From Nocardia fluminea (GTDB lineage: Bacteria > Actinomycetota > Actinomycetes > Mycobacteriales > Mycobacteriaceae), in NCBI RefSeq assembly GCF_002846365.1, contig NZ_PJMW01000002.1, forward strand, positions 2,356,001-2,420,000: DNA of 64,000 nucleotides, read 5' to 3'. Positions 8,320-18,528 of this stretch are shown here, piece by piece. Position numbers and translations under genes: made by a program. Under the pieces are notes generated by a model. The model worked only from the letters and a program-made list of their open reading frames with translations. It was not told where the DNA came from and made no database searches. Every line of letters starts with the position of its first letter. Position 1 is the first letter of the stretch.

Positions 8320-11300
8320 GTGCTAGACGTCAACTTCTTCGATGAACTCCGGATCGGCCTTGCCTCCGCCGATGACATCCGCCAGTGGTCTTTCGGCGAG
8401 GTGAAGAAGCCGGAGACCATCAACTACCGCACGCTCAAGCCGGAGAAGGACGGGCTCTTCTGCGAGAAGATCTTCGGTCCCACCCGGGACTGGGAGTGCT
8501 ACTGCGGCAAGTACAAGCGTGTCCGCTTCAAGGGCATCATCTGTGAGCGCTGTGGCGTCGAGGTGACTCGCGCCAAGGTGCGTCGTGAGCGGATGGGCCA
8601 CATCGAGCTGGCCGCCCCGGTTACTCACATCTGGTACTTCAAGGGCGTTCCGTCGCGCTTGGGTTACCTGCTCGACCTGGCGCCGAAGGATCTCGAGAAG
8701 ATCATCTACTTCGCCGCCTACGTCATCGTCGGTGTCGACGAGGAGCTGCGTCACAACGAGCTCTCCACGCTCGAAGCCGAGATGGAGGTCGAGAAGAAGG
8801 CTGTCGCCGATCAGCGCGACGCCGACCTCGAGGCCCGCGCGCAGAAGCTCGAAGCCGATCTGGCCGAGCTGGAAGCCGAGGGCGCCAAGTCCGACGTGCG
8901 TCGCAAGGTCAAGGACGGCGGCGAGCGCGAGATGCGTCAGCTGCGCGACCGCTCGCAGCGTGAGCTGGACCGGCTCGACGAGATCTGGACGACCTTCACC
9001 AAGCTGTCGGTCAAGCAGCTCATCGTCGACGAGGTGCTCTACCGCGAGCTCGTCGACCGTTACGGCGAGTACTTCACCGGCGCCATGGGTGCGGAGTCCA
9101 TCCAGAAGCTGATGGAGAACTTCGACATCAACGCCGAGGCCGAGAGCCTGCGCGAGACCATTCGCTCCGGCAAGGGTCAGAAGAAGCTGCGCGCGCTCAA
9201 GCGTCTGAAGGTCGTCGCGGCCTTCCAGACCAACGGCAACTCGCCCATGGGCATGGTGCTCGACGCTGTCCCGGTGATCCCGCCGGAGCTGCGTCCGATG
9301 GTTCAGCTCGACGGTGGCCGTTTCGCCACCTCCGACCTGAACGACCTGTACCGCCGCGTGATCAACCGCAACAACCGTTTGAAGCGACTGATCGATCTGG
9401 GTGCGCCCGAGATCATCGTGAACAACGAGAAGCGGATGCTGCAGGAGTCGGTCGACGCACTGTTCGACAACGGCCGTCGTGGCCGTCCGGTCACCGGACC
9501 GGGTAACCGCCCGCTGAAGTCCCTGAGCGATCTGCTCAAGGGCAAGCAGGGTCGTTTCCGTCAGAACCTGCTCGGCAAGCGCGTCGACTACTCGGGCCGT
9601 TCGGTCATCGTGGTCGGTCCGCAGCTCAAGCTGCACCAGTGTGGTCTGCCGAAGCTGATGGCGCTCGAGCTGTTCAAGCCGTTCGTCATGAAGCGTCTGG
9701 TCGACCTGAACCACGCGCAGAACATCAAGTCCGCCAAGCGGATGGTCGAGCGTCAGCGCGCACAGGTGTGGGATGTCCTCGAAGAGGTCATCGCCGAGCA
9801 CCCCGTGCTGCTGAACCGCGCGCCCACCCTGCACCGCCTCGGCATCCAGGCCTTCGAGCCCCAGCTGGTCGAAGGCAAGGCCATTCAGCTGCACCCGCTC
9901 GTCTGTGAGGCGTTCAACGCCGACTTCGACGGTGACCAGATGGCCGTGCACCTTCCGCTGTCCGCGGAGGCGCAGGCCGAGGCACGCATCCTGATGCTGT
10001 CGTCGAACAACATCCTGTCCCCGGCGTCGGGTCGCCCGCTGGCGATGCCGCGTCTGGACATGGTGACGGGCCTGTTCTACCTGACTCGTCTCGACGAGAA
10101 CGGTGCGGGCACCTACCGGGCAGGCGCCAAGGACGTGCCGGAGTACGGCGTGTACTCCTCGCCCGCCGAGGCGCAGATGGCCGTCGATCGTGGCGAGCTG
10201 ACCGTGCGGTCCACCATCAAGGTGCGACTGACCGAGCAGCGCCCGCCGCGCGATATCGAGACCGAGCTGTTCCCGGACGGCTGGAAGCGCGGCGAGGCCT
10301 GGCTGGCCGAGACCACGCTGGGGCGCGTGATCTTCAACGAGCTGCTCCCGGCGGACTACGCGTTCATCAACGAGCCGATGCCGAAGAAGCGTCAGGCCAC
10401 GATCATCAACGATCTGGCCGAGCGCTACCCGATGATCGTCGTCGCGCAGACCGTCGACAAGCTCAAGGACGCCGGCTTCTACTGGGCCACGCGTTCGGGT
10501 GTCACCGTCTCCATGTCGGACGTGCTCGTTCCGCCGGAGAAGCCCGAGATCATGGAACGCTACGAGTCGATGGCGGACCTGATCGAGAAGAAGTACCAGC
10601 GTGGCGCGCTCGATCACTCCGAGCGCAACAACGCCCTGGTCAAGATCTGGCAGGAAGCCACCGAGGAAGTGGGCGCCGCGCTGCGGACCCACTACCCGCC
10701 GGACAACCCGATCATCACGATCGTCGACTCCGGCGCCACGGGTAACTTCACCCAGACCCGTACCCTCGCGGGTATGAAGGGCCTGGTGACGAACCCGAAG
10801 GGTGAGTTCATCCCGCGCCCGATCAAGTCCTCGTTCCGTGAGGGCCTGACCGTGCTCGAGTACTTCATCAACACCCACGGTGCTCGTAAGGGTCTGGCCG
10901 ATACGGCGCTTCGTACCGCCGACTCGGGTTACCTGACCCGTCGTCTGGTCGATGTGTCGCAGGACGTCATCGTCCGCGAAGAGGACTGTGGCACCGAGCG
11001 CGGCATCCTGGTGCCGATCGCGGAGAAGCTGGCCGACGGCACGATCATCCGTGACGCGCACGTCGAGACCTCCACCTACGCCCGGACGCTCGCGTCCGAC
11101 GCGGTGGATGCCAAGGGCAATGTCATCGTGACGAAGGGCGCCGACCTCGGCGACCCCGCGCTCGACGCGCTGCTCGCGGCCGGTATCACCGAGGTGAAGG
11201 TTCGCTCCGTGCTGACCTGCACCACCGGCACCGGCGTCTGTGCCACCTGCTACGGCCGTTCGATGGCCACCGGCAAGCTGGTCGACATCGGCGAGGCCGT

Positions 11301-12273
11301 CGGCATCGTCGCGGCCCAGTCCATCGGTGAGCCCGGTACCCAGCTGACCATGCGTACCTTCCACCAGGGTGGCGTCGCCGGCGACGACATCACCGGTGGT
11401 CTGCCGCGTGTTCAGGAGCTCTTCGAGGCCCGTGTCCCCAAGGGCAAGGCGCCGATCGCGGAGGTCTCGGGCCGGGTGCGTCTCGAGGACGACGACCGCT
11501 TCTACAAGATCACGATCATCCCTGATGACGGGTCGGAGGAAGTCGTCTACGACAAGCTCTCGAAGCGTCAGCGTCTGCGTGTCTTCAAGCACGACGACGG
11601 CTCCGAGCGTCTGCTGGCCGACGGTGACCACGTGGAGGTGGGTCAGCAGCTGCTCGAGGGCGCTGCCGATCCGCACGAGGTGCTGCGCGTGATGGGCCCC
11701 CGTCAGGTGCAGGTCCACCTGGTCCACGAGGTCCAGGAGGTCTACCGCTCGCAGGGTGTGTCGATCCACGACAAGCACATCGAGGTCATCGTTCGCCAGA
11801 TGCTGCGTCGTGTGACGATCATCGATTCGGGTGCGACCGAGTTCCTGCCCGGTTCGCTCACCGAGCGCGCCGAGTTCGAGAACTCGAACCGTCGTGTGGT
11901 GGCCGAAGGCCGCGAGCCGGCCTCGGGCCGTCCCGTGCTGATGGGTATCACCAAGGCGTCGCTGGCCACCGATTCGTGGCTGTCGGCGGCCTCCTTCCAG
12001 GAGACCACCCGAGTGCTGACGGACGCGGCCATCAACTGCCGCTCCGACAAGCTGATCGGCCTGAAGGAGAACGTGATCATCGGTAAGCTCATCCCGGCCG
12101 GTACCGGTATCAACCGTTACCGCAACATCCAGGTGCAGCCGACCGAAGAAGCCCGTGCCGCGGCGTACGCGGTGCCGTCCTACGACGACACCTACTACTC
12201 CCCGGACAGCTTCGGCTCCTCCACCGGCGCAGCGGTGCCGCTGGACGACTACGGCTTCAGCGACTACCGCTAG
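8320..12273 (+). CDS. rpoC: DNA-directed RNA polymerase subunit beta'
   Basis: This 1317-aa catalytic subunit starts at GTG 8320 ([20 protein letters not shown]) with AAAGGAAG just upstream. The N-terminal zinc-binding motif is [21 protein letters not shown]. The Mg2+-binding triad NADFDGD has aspartates at 535, 537 and 539. The C-terminal zinc site (about 966-1053) uses CGTERG and [13 protein letters not shown], followed by [25 protein letters not shown]. The insert at about 140-230 is an Ala/Glu-rich coiled coil typical of actinobacterial beta'. A strong terminator follows. Confidence 0.98.
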   Translation: MLDVNFFDELRIGLASADDIRQWSFGEVKKPETINYRTLKPEKDGLFCEKIFGPTRDWECYCGKYKRVRFKGIICERCGVEVTRAKVRRERMGHIELAAPVTHIWYFKGVPSRLGYLLDLAPKDLEKIIYFAAYVIVGVDEELRHNELSTLEAEMEVEKKAVADQRDADLEARAQKLEADLAELEAEGAKSDVRRKVKDGGEREMRQLRDRSQRELDRLDEIWTTFTKLSVKQLIVDEVLYRELVDRYGEYFTGAMGAESIQKLMENFDINAEAESLRETIRSGKGQKKLRALKRLKVVAAFQTNGNSPMGMVLDAVPVIPPELRPMVQLDGGRFATSDLNDLYRRVINRNNRLKRLIDLGAPEIIVNNEKRMLQESVDALFDNGRRGRPVTGPGNRPLKSLSDLLKGKQGRFRQNLLGKRVDYSGRSVIVVGPQLKLHQCGLPKLMALELFKPFVMKRLVDLNHAQNIKSAKRMVERQRAQVWDVLEEVIAEHPVLLNRAPTLHRLGIQAFEPQLVEGKAIQLHPLVCEAFNADFDGDQMAVHLPLSAEAQAEARILMLSSNNILSPASGRPLAMPRLDMVTGLFYLTRLDENGAGTYRAGAKDVPEYGVYSSPAEAQMAVDRGELTVRSTIKVRLTEQRPPRDIETELFPDGWKRGEAWLAETTLGRVIFNELLPADYAFINEPMPKKRQATIINDLAERYPMIVVAQTVDKLKDAGFYWATRSGVTVSMSDVLVPPEKPEIMERYESMADLIEKKYQRGALDHSERNNALVKIWQEATEEVGAALRTHYPPDNPIITIVDSGATGNFTQTRTLAGMKGLVTNPKGEFIPRPIKSSFREGLTVLEYFINTHGARKGLADTALRTADSGYLTRRLVDVSQDVIVREEDCGTERGILVPIAEKLADGTIIRDAHVETSTYARTLASDAVDAKGNVIVTKGADLGDPALDALLAAGITEVKVRSVLTCTTGTGVCATCYGRSMATGKLVDIGEAVGIVAAQSIGEPGTQLTMRTFHQGGVAGDDITGGLPRVQELFEARVPKGKAPIAEVSGRVRLEDDDRFYKITIIPDDGSEEVVYDKLSKRQRLRVFKHDDGSERLLADGDHVEVGQQLLEGAADPHEVLRVMGPRQVQVHLVHEVQEVYRSQGVSIHDKHIEVIVRQMLRRVTIIDSGATEFLPGSLTERAEFENSNRRVVAEGREPASGRPVLMGITKASLATDSWLSAASFQETTRVLTDAAINCRSDKLIGLKENVIIGKLIPAGTGINRYRNIQVQPTEEARAAAYAVPSYDDTYYSPDSFGSSTGAAVPLDDYGFSDYR

Positions 12274-12296
12274 TCCGTAGGCGAGCAACAGATTTC

Positions 12297-12330
12297 GGCC
12301 CCCGCTCTTTCGAGAGCGGGGGCCGTTTCT
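12297..12330 (+). terminator. Intrinsic terminator after rpoC
   Basis: The stem GGCCCCCGCTCT (12297-12308) with a TTCG tetraloop pairs with AGAGCGGGGGCC (12313-12324), followed by GTTTCT. It ends the rpoBC operon. Confidence 0.9.
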
Positions 12331-12438
12331 GTGTGCAGTCACTTGGGATTGACGATCACGATGCCCGCTCGTTCCTCACTCCAGCGGATACATCGACAGC
12401 AGGTAGCTCGTCAGTTCTGCCAGGTGTGCAACGGAGCT

Positions 12439-13278
12439 TCAGTCCGCCGCAACGGGTTCCGTAGGTTCGGGGCGCGGCCGGGAGGGGGCGGTGCGGGCGT
12501 GGGTGGCGTACAGGGTCAGGCCGACGAAGGTGAGGCCGCCCACTAGGTTGCCTACGACAGTGGGGATCTCGTTCCAGATCAGGTAGTCGCCGAGGGAGAA
12601 GTCGCCGCCGAGGAGCAGGCCGGAGGGAAACAGGAACATGTTGACGATGGAGTGCTCGAAGCCCATGTAGAAGAACAGCATGATGGGCATCCACATCGCG
12701 ATCACCTTGCCCGACACCGAGGTCGACATCATCGCGGCGACCACACCGGTGGAGACCATCCAGTTGCACAGCACGGCGCGGATGAACAGCGTGAGCATGC
12801 CGGCAGCGCCGTGTTCGGCGTAGCCGAGGGTCCGGGATTCGCCGATCTCGCCGAGTTTCTCGCCGACGGCGCTGGGGTCGACGGAGAAGCCCATGGTGAG
12901 GATGACCGCCATCATCACCGCGACGGTGAAGGCCCCGGCGAAGTTGCCGACGAAGACCAGTCCCCAATTGCGCAGCATGGAGCGCACCGTGACCCCGCGC
13001 CGTTTGTCGATCAGCGCCAGTGGCACCAGCGTGAAAACGCCGGTGAGCAGGTCGAATCCGAGCAGGTAGAGCATGCAGAAACCGACCGGGAAGAGGACGG
13101 CTCCGAGGAGTGGTTCGCCGGTGTTCACGGTGATGGTCACCGCGAAGGCGGCGGCGAGTGCGAGGATCGCGCCCGCCATATAGGCGCGGATCACGGTGTC
13201 GCGGGTGGACATGAACGCTTTGGTCTCGCCCGCGTCGATCATCTTCTCGACGAAGTCCGCCGGTGGGAGATAGGACAT
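12439..13278 (-). CDS. Formate/nitrite transporter (FNT) family channel
   Basis: This 279-aa integral membrane protein belongs to the FocA/NirC/HSC pentameric anion channels. The chosen start, MSYLPPADFVEKM, has GAAGGGG upstream; the open frame extends further without homology. Six hydrophobic helices are visible. Family marks include GNFAGAF, WMVSTGVV, and the central-His region MGFEHSIVNMFLFP, whose His gates or protonates the permeating anion. The C-terminus is a short Pro/Arg-rich tail. It is divergent from cynS across a perfect inverted repeat, so a role in cyanate, nitrite or bicarbonate movement coupled to cyanase is a reasonable inference. The exact substrate cannot be read from sequence. 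Confidence 0.88.
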   Translation of the reverse strand: MSYLPPADFVEKMIDAGETKAFMSTRDTVIRAYMAGAILALAAAFAVTITVNTGEPLLGAVLFPVGFCMLYLLGFDLLTGVFTLVPLALIDKRRGVTVRSMLRNWGLVFVGNFAGAFTVAVMMAVILTMGFSVDPSAVGEKLGEIGESRTLGYAEHGAAGMLTLFIRAVLCNWMVSTGVVAAMMSTSVSGKVIAMWMPIMLFFYMGFEHSIVNMFLFPSGLLLGGDFSLGDYLIWNEIPTVVGNLVGGLTFVGLTLYATHARTAPSRPRPEPTEPVAAD

Positions 13279-13361
13279 GGAAACCCCTTCGTAGTGCCTC
13301 TGGCGCAGGAGTTTTCGCTGTCGAGGTTGCCGCGCGATCACCGGACGTTGCTCCCACGTAA

Positions 13362-13379
13362 ATAGTGGTATTCCACTAT
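13362..13379. promoter_or_regulatory. Inverted repeat between FNT channel and cynS (candidate operator)
   Basis: ATAGTGG (13362-13368) and CCACTAT (13373-13379) form a perfect 7-bp dyad with a TATT spacer, central in the 157-nt divergent intergenic region. It is AT-rich against the background and well placed to control both genes. Confidence 0.55.
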
Positions 13380-13435
13380 GGCGGCATGTGCCCCCGAATG
13401 GCAGGCTAGCGGCGACCCCGACCCCAGGAGCCCGT

Positions 13436-13885
13436 ATGCAACCGATCCTGAGCAAGTCCGACGCCGCGGACCTCATCGTCGCCGCCCGTATTCGCCAGGG
13501 CCTGACATGGTCCGGCATCGCCGAGACGATCGGCGCACCTCTGGTCTGGACGACAGCCGCCCTCCTCGGCCAGCACCCCATGACCGAGGAACAAGCCGCC
13601 GCCGTCTGCACCCTGCTCGACCTCGACGACACCGTCGCCGAAAGCCTGCGCCTGCAACCCTCCCGCGGCGCCGACCCGGCGAAACTGTCCGACCCCACCA
13701 TCTACCGCCTCGTCGAAGCCGTCTCGGTCTACGGCCCCGCCCTCAAAGAACTCATCCACGAGGAATTCGGCGACGGCATCATGAGCGCCATCAACTTCAA
13801 CATCGACATAGCCCGCCGCCCCCACCCCGACGGCGACCGCGTCGTCATCACCCTGGACGGCAAATTCCTCGACTACCGCTGGTGA
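13436..13885 (+). CDS. cynS: Cyanate hydratase (cyanase)
   Basis: This 149-aa decameric cytosolic enzyme converts cyanate plus bicarbonate to ammonia and CO2. The catalytic triad of the family is present as Arg91, Glu94 (YRLVEAVSVYG) and Ser117 (DGIMSAINF). The N-terminal half is the helical HTH-like domain (SDAADLIVAARIRQGLTW). The C-terminal dimerisation part ends in GKFLDYRW, the expected terminus. I chose ATG 13436 because CAGGAG lies 5 nt upstream; the 16-residue upstream extension has no homology. Length matches bacterial CynS (about 150-156 aa). The likely partner is the divergent FNT channel. Confidence 0.96.
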   Translation: MQPILSKSDAADLIVAARIRQGLTWSGIAETIGAPLVWTTAALLGQHPMTEEQAAAVCTLLDLDDTVAESLRLQPSRGADPAKLSDPTIYRLVEAVSVYGPALKELIHEEFGDGIMSAINFNIDIARRPHPDGDRVVITLDGKFLDYRW

Positions 13886-13944
13886 ATCGGGTTCCGCACG
13901 GCCGGCGCCGGGGACGACGCACTGTCGTGTGGTAGTTGTTGCGG

Positions 13945-15129
13945 ATGTACTTCCCCTCCCGTCGGTTGCTAATAGCGTTGTGCGCCTTCGTGTTCACAGC
14001 TGGGTGCTCGACGGGCGGCGGTACTCCGGGAATCGCTGTGCCCGAGGTCCGGTCGTATGCGGCGCTGCCTTCATCGTGCGAGGAGGTGGATTCGGCGGTA
14101 CGAGAGGCGTTGGGCCGGTTCGCTGGGCGTCTGGAAGACACGAAGACGCGATTGCAGGACGCGGACGTCGCAACGCCGCTCGGGCCGAACGAGCTGTTCT
14201 GTTCGGTGAGCTTCGATGCGGACCCGGTGCCGGTCGGCGATGCCATGCCTGCTGCTGGTCCATTGCTGCGCACCGTGACCGTCGCACTGGAGCGGAGTCC
14301 GGTCGTACTGCCGCCGCAGATTCACCTGACGAGGACGCCCATGGCGTCGAATGCTGGTGAGCGTGAGCACTTCAGCTCGCCGCGTCAACTCGACGGAATC
14401 GGTGACGACGCGATGATCAGGGACGAGGATCAAGCCGGGGTGATGCGGAGCTGGGCGACCGCGATGGTGGGTAACGTCAGGCTCGAGGTTGTCACGTCCG
14501 GTATGGACTGGAGTGGCGGTGGGGCGCCTCCGGTCTGGAGGTCATCGGCCATGCGTGACGATCTGAGCTCGGGTGCGGAGGCGATCCTCGCCGATCTCGC
14601 CCGTGCGCTGCCCGAAAGCCTGCCCGTTGCGACAAGTGAACCGCCGCCGAGTACCGCTCGGCCCGGTAGGACGACAACCGCGGTGCCGGTGCCCGTATGG
14701 GACCCGTGCGGTATCCCCGAATCGGCGCTTACCGCAGCGGGATTGGACCCGTCGAAGAAAGAGGACGGAATGAGCGGCGGCTGTCGATGGCGCGACGACA
14801 GATACACCGTCGAGATCTTGGCGGGCGCCGAACCATTTCATGAGGTGTATTACAGCCACTACGGCTGGTACCCGACGCCGAGACCGATCAAGATCCGAGA
14901 TCGGGCCGCGCTCATGGTCACCAAGGCTTTCGATGGCGCAGGGACCACCCCCGACGATGGCTACTGCGAGCTCGGTTTCGATACGCCATTCGGCAAGAAG
15001 AACGGCATCCCGGCCGGTCGAGTCAGCATCGAGCTGTGGGACAGCGGCGACCGCGAGCCGGCTGCGGTGTGCAAGGACCTCGCGCGCCTGGCGGAACCAC
15101 TCGTCGCTCACATCCCGCCCAGCAGATGA
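13945..15129 (+). CDS. Secreted lipoprotein with C-terminal DUF3558-like domain
   Basis: The 394-aa product begins with Arg residues and a hydrophobic stretch ending in a lipobox (FTAGC), predicting a membrane-anchored lipoprotein. The first half (about 40-230) is a non-catalytic-looking domain with an SCEEVDSAVREAL start. After a Pro/Thr-rich linker, the second half starts WDPCGIPESALTAAGLDP and includes GGCRWRDDRYTVEIL, the paired-Cys pattern of DUF3558 proteins of nocardiae and mycobacteria. ATG 13945 is preferred over TTG 13936. Function unknown. It stands alone between cynS and a convergent EamA gene. Confidence 0.75.
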   Translation: MYFPSRRLLIALCAFVFTAGCSTGGGTPGIAVPEVRSYAALPSSCEEVDSAVREALGRFAGRLEDTKTRLQDADVATPLGPNELFCSVSFDADPVPVGDAMPAAGPLLRTVTVALERSPVVLPPQIHLTRTPMASNAGEREHFSSPRQLDGIGDDAMIRDEDQAGVMRSWATAMVGNVRLEVVTSGMDWSGGGAPPVWRSSAMRDDLSSGAEAILADLARALPESLPVATSEPPPSTARPGRTTTAVPVPVWDPCGIPESALTAAGLDPSKKEDGMSGGCRWRDDRYTVEILAGAEPFHEVYYSHYGWYPTPRPIKIRDRAALMVTKAFDGAGTTPDDGYCELGFDTPFGKKNGIPAGRVSIELWDSGDREPAAVCKDLARLAEPLVAHIPPSR

Positions 15130-15143
15130 CCAGCGGCTGAGGT

Positions 15144-16142
15144 TCAGGGTTCCGGCTGCGACAGCGTGGACGCGTCGTCGAGGAGGTCTGCCGGGGTTTC
15201 GGGGTCGCCGAGGGCGGAGGTGGTGGGTTCGCCGAGGCGGACGGTGACTACGCCGATGAGGATGAGGGCGCCGCCGAGTAGCTGGATGGGGCGGGGGGCT
15301 TCGGCGAGGAGGAGCCAGGCGAAGAGGAGGGCGGCGAGGACTTCGGTAAGGGCTACGAAGGAGGCCAGGCGGGAGCCGAGGCGGCGGGTGGCGGCGATGC
15401 CGGTGACGTAGGCGATGGCGGCGGTGACGATGCCGATGACGAGGATGGGGATCCACCAGGGGGTGGTGAAGTCGGCGAAGGCGACCTCGTGGGTGGTGGC
15501 GTGGAACGGCACGATGCCGAGGGCGCCTGCCAGGATCAGGGTGAGGCCGCCGATCAGGAGCCCGCCGCAGGCCAGGACGGTGCCGGGCAGGTCGCCGCCG
15601 TGGGCGGAGAGAACGAAATAGGCCGCAGCCCCGAGCATCGCGGCGAGAGCCCAGGTGATGCCGATCGGGTCGGTCGACAGACCGGCGGCCACATCCAGCA
15701 CGAGCAGTAGGCCGGCGATGCCGAGGACCGCACCGGCGATGGTGGCCGCGCCGGGCTGTTGCCGGTGGCGCACCCACAGCCAGCCGACCACGGCGATCGG
15801 CGCCGTGTATTCGATCAGCAGGGCGGCGCCGACCTCCATGTGCGCGACGGCGTTGAAGTAGGCGAGCTGGGTGCCCGCCACGGCGACCAGTCCGTACGCG
15901 ACGATGAGATTCGCGTTGGCGCGCAACAGGGTCCAGTTCCCGCGCAGGTGTGGGAGGGCGAGCGGCAGCAGAACCACGCCGGCGAGAAGTACGCGCGCGG
16001 CGACGACGGCGGCGGCACTCCAGCCCGCGTTCATCAGCCCGCGCGCGAGCGGGCCCGACAGTCCGAACGAGGTGGCCGACGCCAGCGCGAGCAGCAGCCC
16101 GGACCGCATCCGAATCGCACTGTCATGAGTCAAGGTCGCCAT
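15144..16142 (-). CDS. EamA/DMT-family small-molecule exporter
   Basis: The 332-aa protein has ten hydrophobic segments arranged as two EamA repeats (about 14-140 and 160-300). Tell-tale segments are ATSFGLSGPLARGLM in TM1, YFNAVAHMEVGAALLIEYTAPI at the end of repeat 1, and FVALTEVLAALLFAWLLLAE in repeat 2. Such proteins export amino acids or metabolites using the proton gradient. It diverges from the CGNR-domain gene with only 38 nt between start codons, an arrangement suggesting the neighbour controls it. The substrate is not predictable. Confidence 0.85.
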   Translation of the reverse strand: MATLTHDSAIRMRSGLLLALASATSFGLSGPLARGLMNAGWSAAAVVAARVLLAGVVLLPLALPHLRGNWTLLRANANLIVAYGLVAVAGTQLAYFNAVAHMEVGAALLIEYTAPIAVVGWLWVRHRQQPGAATIAGAVLGIAGLLLVLDVAAGLSTDPIGITWALAAMLGAAAYFVLSAHGGDLPGTVLACGGLLIGGLTLILAGALGIVPFHATTHEVAFADFTTPWWIPILVIGIVTAAIAYVTGIAATRRLGSRLASFVALTEVLAALLFAWLLLAEAPRPIQLLGGALILIGVVTVRLGEPTTSALGDPETPADLLDDASTLSQPEP

Positions 16143-16168
16143 GACTAATGACGGTAAGGAGGCTGCGG

Positions 16169-16181
16169 TAATATGTCAACG
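16169..16181 (+). promoter_or_regulatory. Perfect -10 box for a leaderless CGNR transcript
   Basis: TAATAT (16169-16174) lies 6 nt before GTG 16181, so transcription probably starts at the start codon itself. No Shine-Dalgarno sequence is present. Confidence 0.5.
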
Positions 16182-16711
16182 TGGTTTTTGCTCATGACAC
16201 CGAGGCCGCCCTGCTGGCGGCGGTCGAACTGGTCAATTCCGCCGAAGAACCCGACACGTTGACCGAGACGGCTCAGCTCGCCGAGTTCTTCGAACGGCAC
16301 GTCTACACGGGTGCGCACACCGGCGACGCGGCTGAACTAGCCGCTGTCCGAGCGCTGCGCGCGCCGCTTCGAGTGATGCTCACCAGCGAACGCGAGGCCG
16401 CTGTCACGCTGGTGAACGAGACCCTCGCCGAGCACCGTGCCCTGCCGCAGCTGGTCCGCCACGGCGACGTCGACTACCACGTACACGCGGTCCCCCCGCA
16501 AGCTCCACTCCCGGTCCGCATCGCGGTCGAAACCGCGATGGCGATGATCGACCTGATCCGCGCCGACGACCTGAGCCGGCTCTCGATCTGCGCCGACGCG
16601 GACTGCGCGGGTCTGGTACTCGACCTGTCCCGCAACCGCTCCCGCCGCTATTGCAGCACCGCCTGCGGCAATCGCAACGCCGTCGCGGCCTATCGCGCAC
16701 GCCAGCGCTGA
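16181..16711 (+). CDS. ABATE/CGNR zinc-finger transcriptional regulator
   Basis: This 176-aa protein has an N-terminal alpha/beta ABATE-like ligand-sensing region (about 1-125) and a C-terminal CGNR zinc finger. The finger reads CADADCAGLVLDLSRNRSRRYC and then STACGNRNAVAAYRARQR, with the four zinc cysteines and the name-giving CGNR motif. These proteins are stress-linked DNA-binding regulators in actinobacteria. The GTG start sits 6 nt after a TAATAT box. It probably regulates the divergent EamA exporter. Confidence 0.85.
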   Translation: MVFAHDTEAALLAAVELVNSAEEPDTLTETAQLAEFFERHVYTGAHTGDAAELAAVRALRAPLRVMLTSEREAAVTLVNETLAEHRALPQLVRHGDVDYHVHAVPPQAPLPVRIAVETAMAMIDLIRADDLSRLSICADADCAGLVLDLSRNRSRRYCSTACGNRNAVAAYRARQR

Positions 16712-16746
16712 GCGCCGCGCAGTCATCCGATCGCTGAGTGGCAGTG

Positions 16747-17436
16747 TCAGCCCAGCGTGCGCACCTTCGGGCACTTCTTACCCGCGAGATGGCACTTGTC
16801 CTCGAATCCCGCGGGCAGCCAGGTGCCGTTCTTCAACAGCGGATGATGCGGGAAGTGCCGCAGGGCGGCGGTGACGAAAAGCAGCACCGCCCAAGGGCTT
16901 TGGGCCTGGATCTGCTGTAGCTTGCCGTCCCGGTCGGGGAATCGGCACCCGACACGATCCGGCGCGGTGAGATCGATGGATTCGAGCGCGGACCAGTACA
17001 GCGAGAACGACCGGTCGGGGTTGGTGAGGTGCAGCCGCCGGTCCGAGATCATCACCGACCCCGGTCGTTCCGCCACCCAGCGCGGTTGCGCGGCCGCTGC
17101 TGCCTGGGTGCGCCGGGTCCGGTTCACGACGGCATTGCCCAAGTGCGCGGCCGCGACGATCGGGGCCGGACCGGCGACAGGGCCCCGGCTGCGAGTCCAG
17201 TTGCCGTCGCCGGTCGCCCGCCACGTGTACCAGTTGACCGCCCCCTCGGCGAGGCCGACCTCGCCCGGTTCGATTCGCACCCGCGTCGCGGTGTGGGGGA
17301 TGAGTGCCACCTCGCCGCGCGCCAGTAGATCGGCCACCCCGCAGGTGTACAGCAAGTAGTCGTCGAACCACGTCCACCCGGCCTGTTCGGCCAGGGCGCG
17401 CTCGATATCGGCCAGCGGGTCGAACACCATTCTCAT
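16747..17436 (-). CDS. Conserved hypothetical protein
   Basis: This is a 229-aa soluble protein of unknown function. It starts MRMVFDPLADIERALAEQAGW and ends with a Cys/Lys-rich tail (CHLAGKKCPKVRTLG). The middle contains ISDRRLHL and SLYWSALESIDLTAPDRVGCRFPD. That pattern resembles the beta-strand fold of bacterial GRAM/PH-like domains reading small ligands or lipids, but this is only a visual likeness. No signal peptide or TM helix is seen. ATG 17436 is preferred because homology-like composition stops upstream. It lies tail to tail with the CGNR gene. Confidence 0.6.
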   Translation of the reverse strand: MRMVFDPLADIERALAEQAGWTWFDDYLLYTCGVADLLARGEVALIPHTATRVRIEPGEVGLAEGAVNWYTWRATGDGNWTRSRGPVAGPAPIVAAAHLGNAVVNRTRRTQAAAAAQPRWVAERPGSVMISDRRLHLTNPDRSFSLYWSALESIDLTAPDRVGCRFPDRDGKLQQIQAQSPWAVLLFVTAALRHFPHHPLLKNGTWLPAGFEDKCHLAGKKCPKVRTLG

Positions 17437-17517
17437 CACCACCCACCCGTGCGGACTCACTGCTGTCAACGGTAGCGGAGACCGGCGACAACGCACGGCC
17501 GGGTGACCCGGCGAAAA

Positions 17518-18528
17518 TCAGTTTTCGCTGTCCAGCATCGCCATCTGCTCGGCCGCGTACCGCTCGCCGGCGACGGCGTCGGCCGGTGCGGCCGCCTCGA
17601 TCACGGCCAGCTCGTGCGGCGTGAGCGAGATCGCGAGCGCGCCGAGCGTCTCGTCGAGGCGCGTACGGGTGCGCGCGCCGATGACCGGCACGATGTCCTC
17701 GCCACGGCTCAGCGCCCAGGCAATCGCGAGCTGGGCGACCGAAACCTGTTTCGTGGCAGCGATATCGGCCAGCGCCTCGACCAAGCGCAAGTTCCGGGTG
17801 AGGTTCTCGCCCTGGAAGCGCGGGCTGTGGGCGCGGAAGTCACCGGCCGTCGTCGGCCCGCCGTCGCGGAATGTATCGCTGAGCAGTCCCCGCGAGAGCA
17901 CGCCGTAGGCGGTGATGCCCGTGCCGAGTTGCCGTGCGACCGGGAGGATTTCCTTCTCGATGCCGCGGGAGATGAGCGAGTACTCGATCTGCAGGTCGGC
18001 GATCGGATGCACGGCGGCGGCACGCCGCAACGTGTCGGCGCCGATCTCGGAGAGTCCGATGTGCCGTACGTACCCCGCCGCGACGAGTTCGCCGATCGCG
18101 CCGACGGTGTCCTCGATCGGCACGCCGGGATCCAGGCGCGCGGGCCGGTAGATGTCGATGTGGTCGACGCCGAGTCGAGTCAGCGTGTAGGTGAGGAAGT
18201 TGCGCAGTGCGGCCGGACGCCCGTCGAATCCGCCCCATGTTCCGCCCGGCCCGCGTAGCGCACCGAACTTCACGCTGAGCACCACGTCCTCGCGGCCGCG
18301 TTCGGCGATGGCCTTGCCGATCAGCATCTCGTTGTGGCCCGCGCCGTAGAAGTCGCCGGTGTCGATGAGGTTGATGCCCGCGTCGAGGGCGGCGTGGACG
18401 GTCGCGACCGATTCACGGTCGTCGGAGGCGCCGTACATCCCGGACATGCCCATCGCGCCGAGGCCGATGCGGCTGACCCGGGGGCCGGCGCCGCCGAGGA
18501 CGACGGTAGGGATCTGTGAGTTCGTCAT
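17518..18528 (-). CDS. Aldo/keto reductase family oxidoreductase with altered catalytic tetrad
   Basis: The 336-aa TIM-barrel protein has AKR landmarks: Asp56 and Tyr61 in IDTGDFYG, Lys87 in SVKFGAL, and a NADPH-binding C-terminal segment (VIGARTRTRLDETLGAL). At the position of the fourth tetrad residue, normally His as in the neighbour at 23810 (YYMHRRDP), this protein reads YRPARLDP, so His is replaced by Ala130. Such a change usually lowers or redirects carbonyl reduction. The start MTNSQIPT is taken at 18528. It is divergent from an MmyB-like regulator gene starting at 18630, which probably controls it. Confidence 0.85.
   Translation of the reverse strand: MTNSQIPTVVLGGAGPRVSRIGLGAMGMSGMYGASDDRESVATVHAALDAGINLIDTGDFYGAGHNEMLIGKAIAERGREDVVLSVKFGALRGPGGTWGGFDGRPAALRNFLTYTLTRLGVDHIDIYRPARLDPGVPIEDTVGAIGELVAAGYVRHIGLSEIGADTLRRAAAVHPIADLQIEYSLISRGIEKEILPVARQLGTGITAYGVLSRGLLSDTFRDGGPTTAGDFRAHSPRFQGENLTRNLRLVEALADIAATKQVSVAQLAIAWALSRGEDIVPVIGARTRTRLDETLGALAISLTPHELAVIEAAAPADAVAGERYAAEQMAMLDSEN

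Noticed and set aside
8323..12342. Long antisense ORF (1339 codons) opposite rpoC
   Set aside because: Same GC-bias artefact; the sense strand encodes a certain rpoC.
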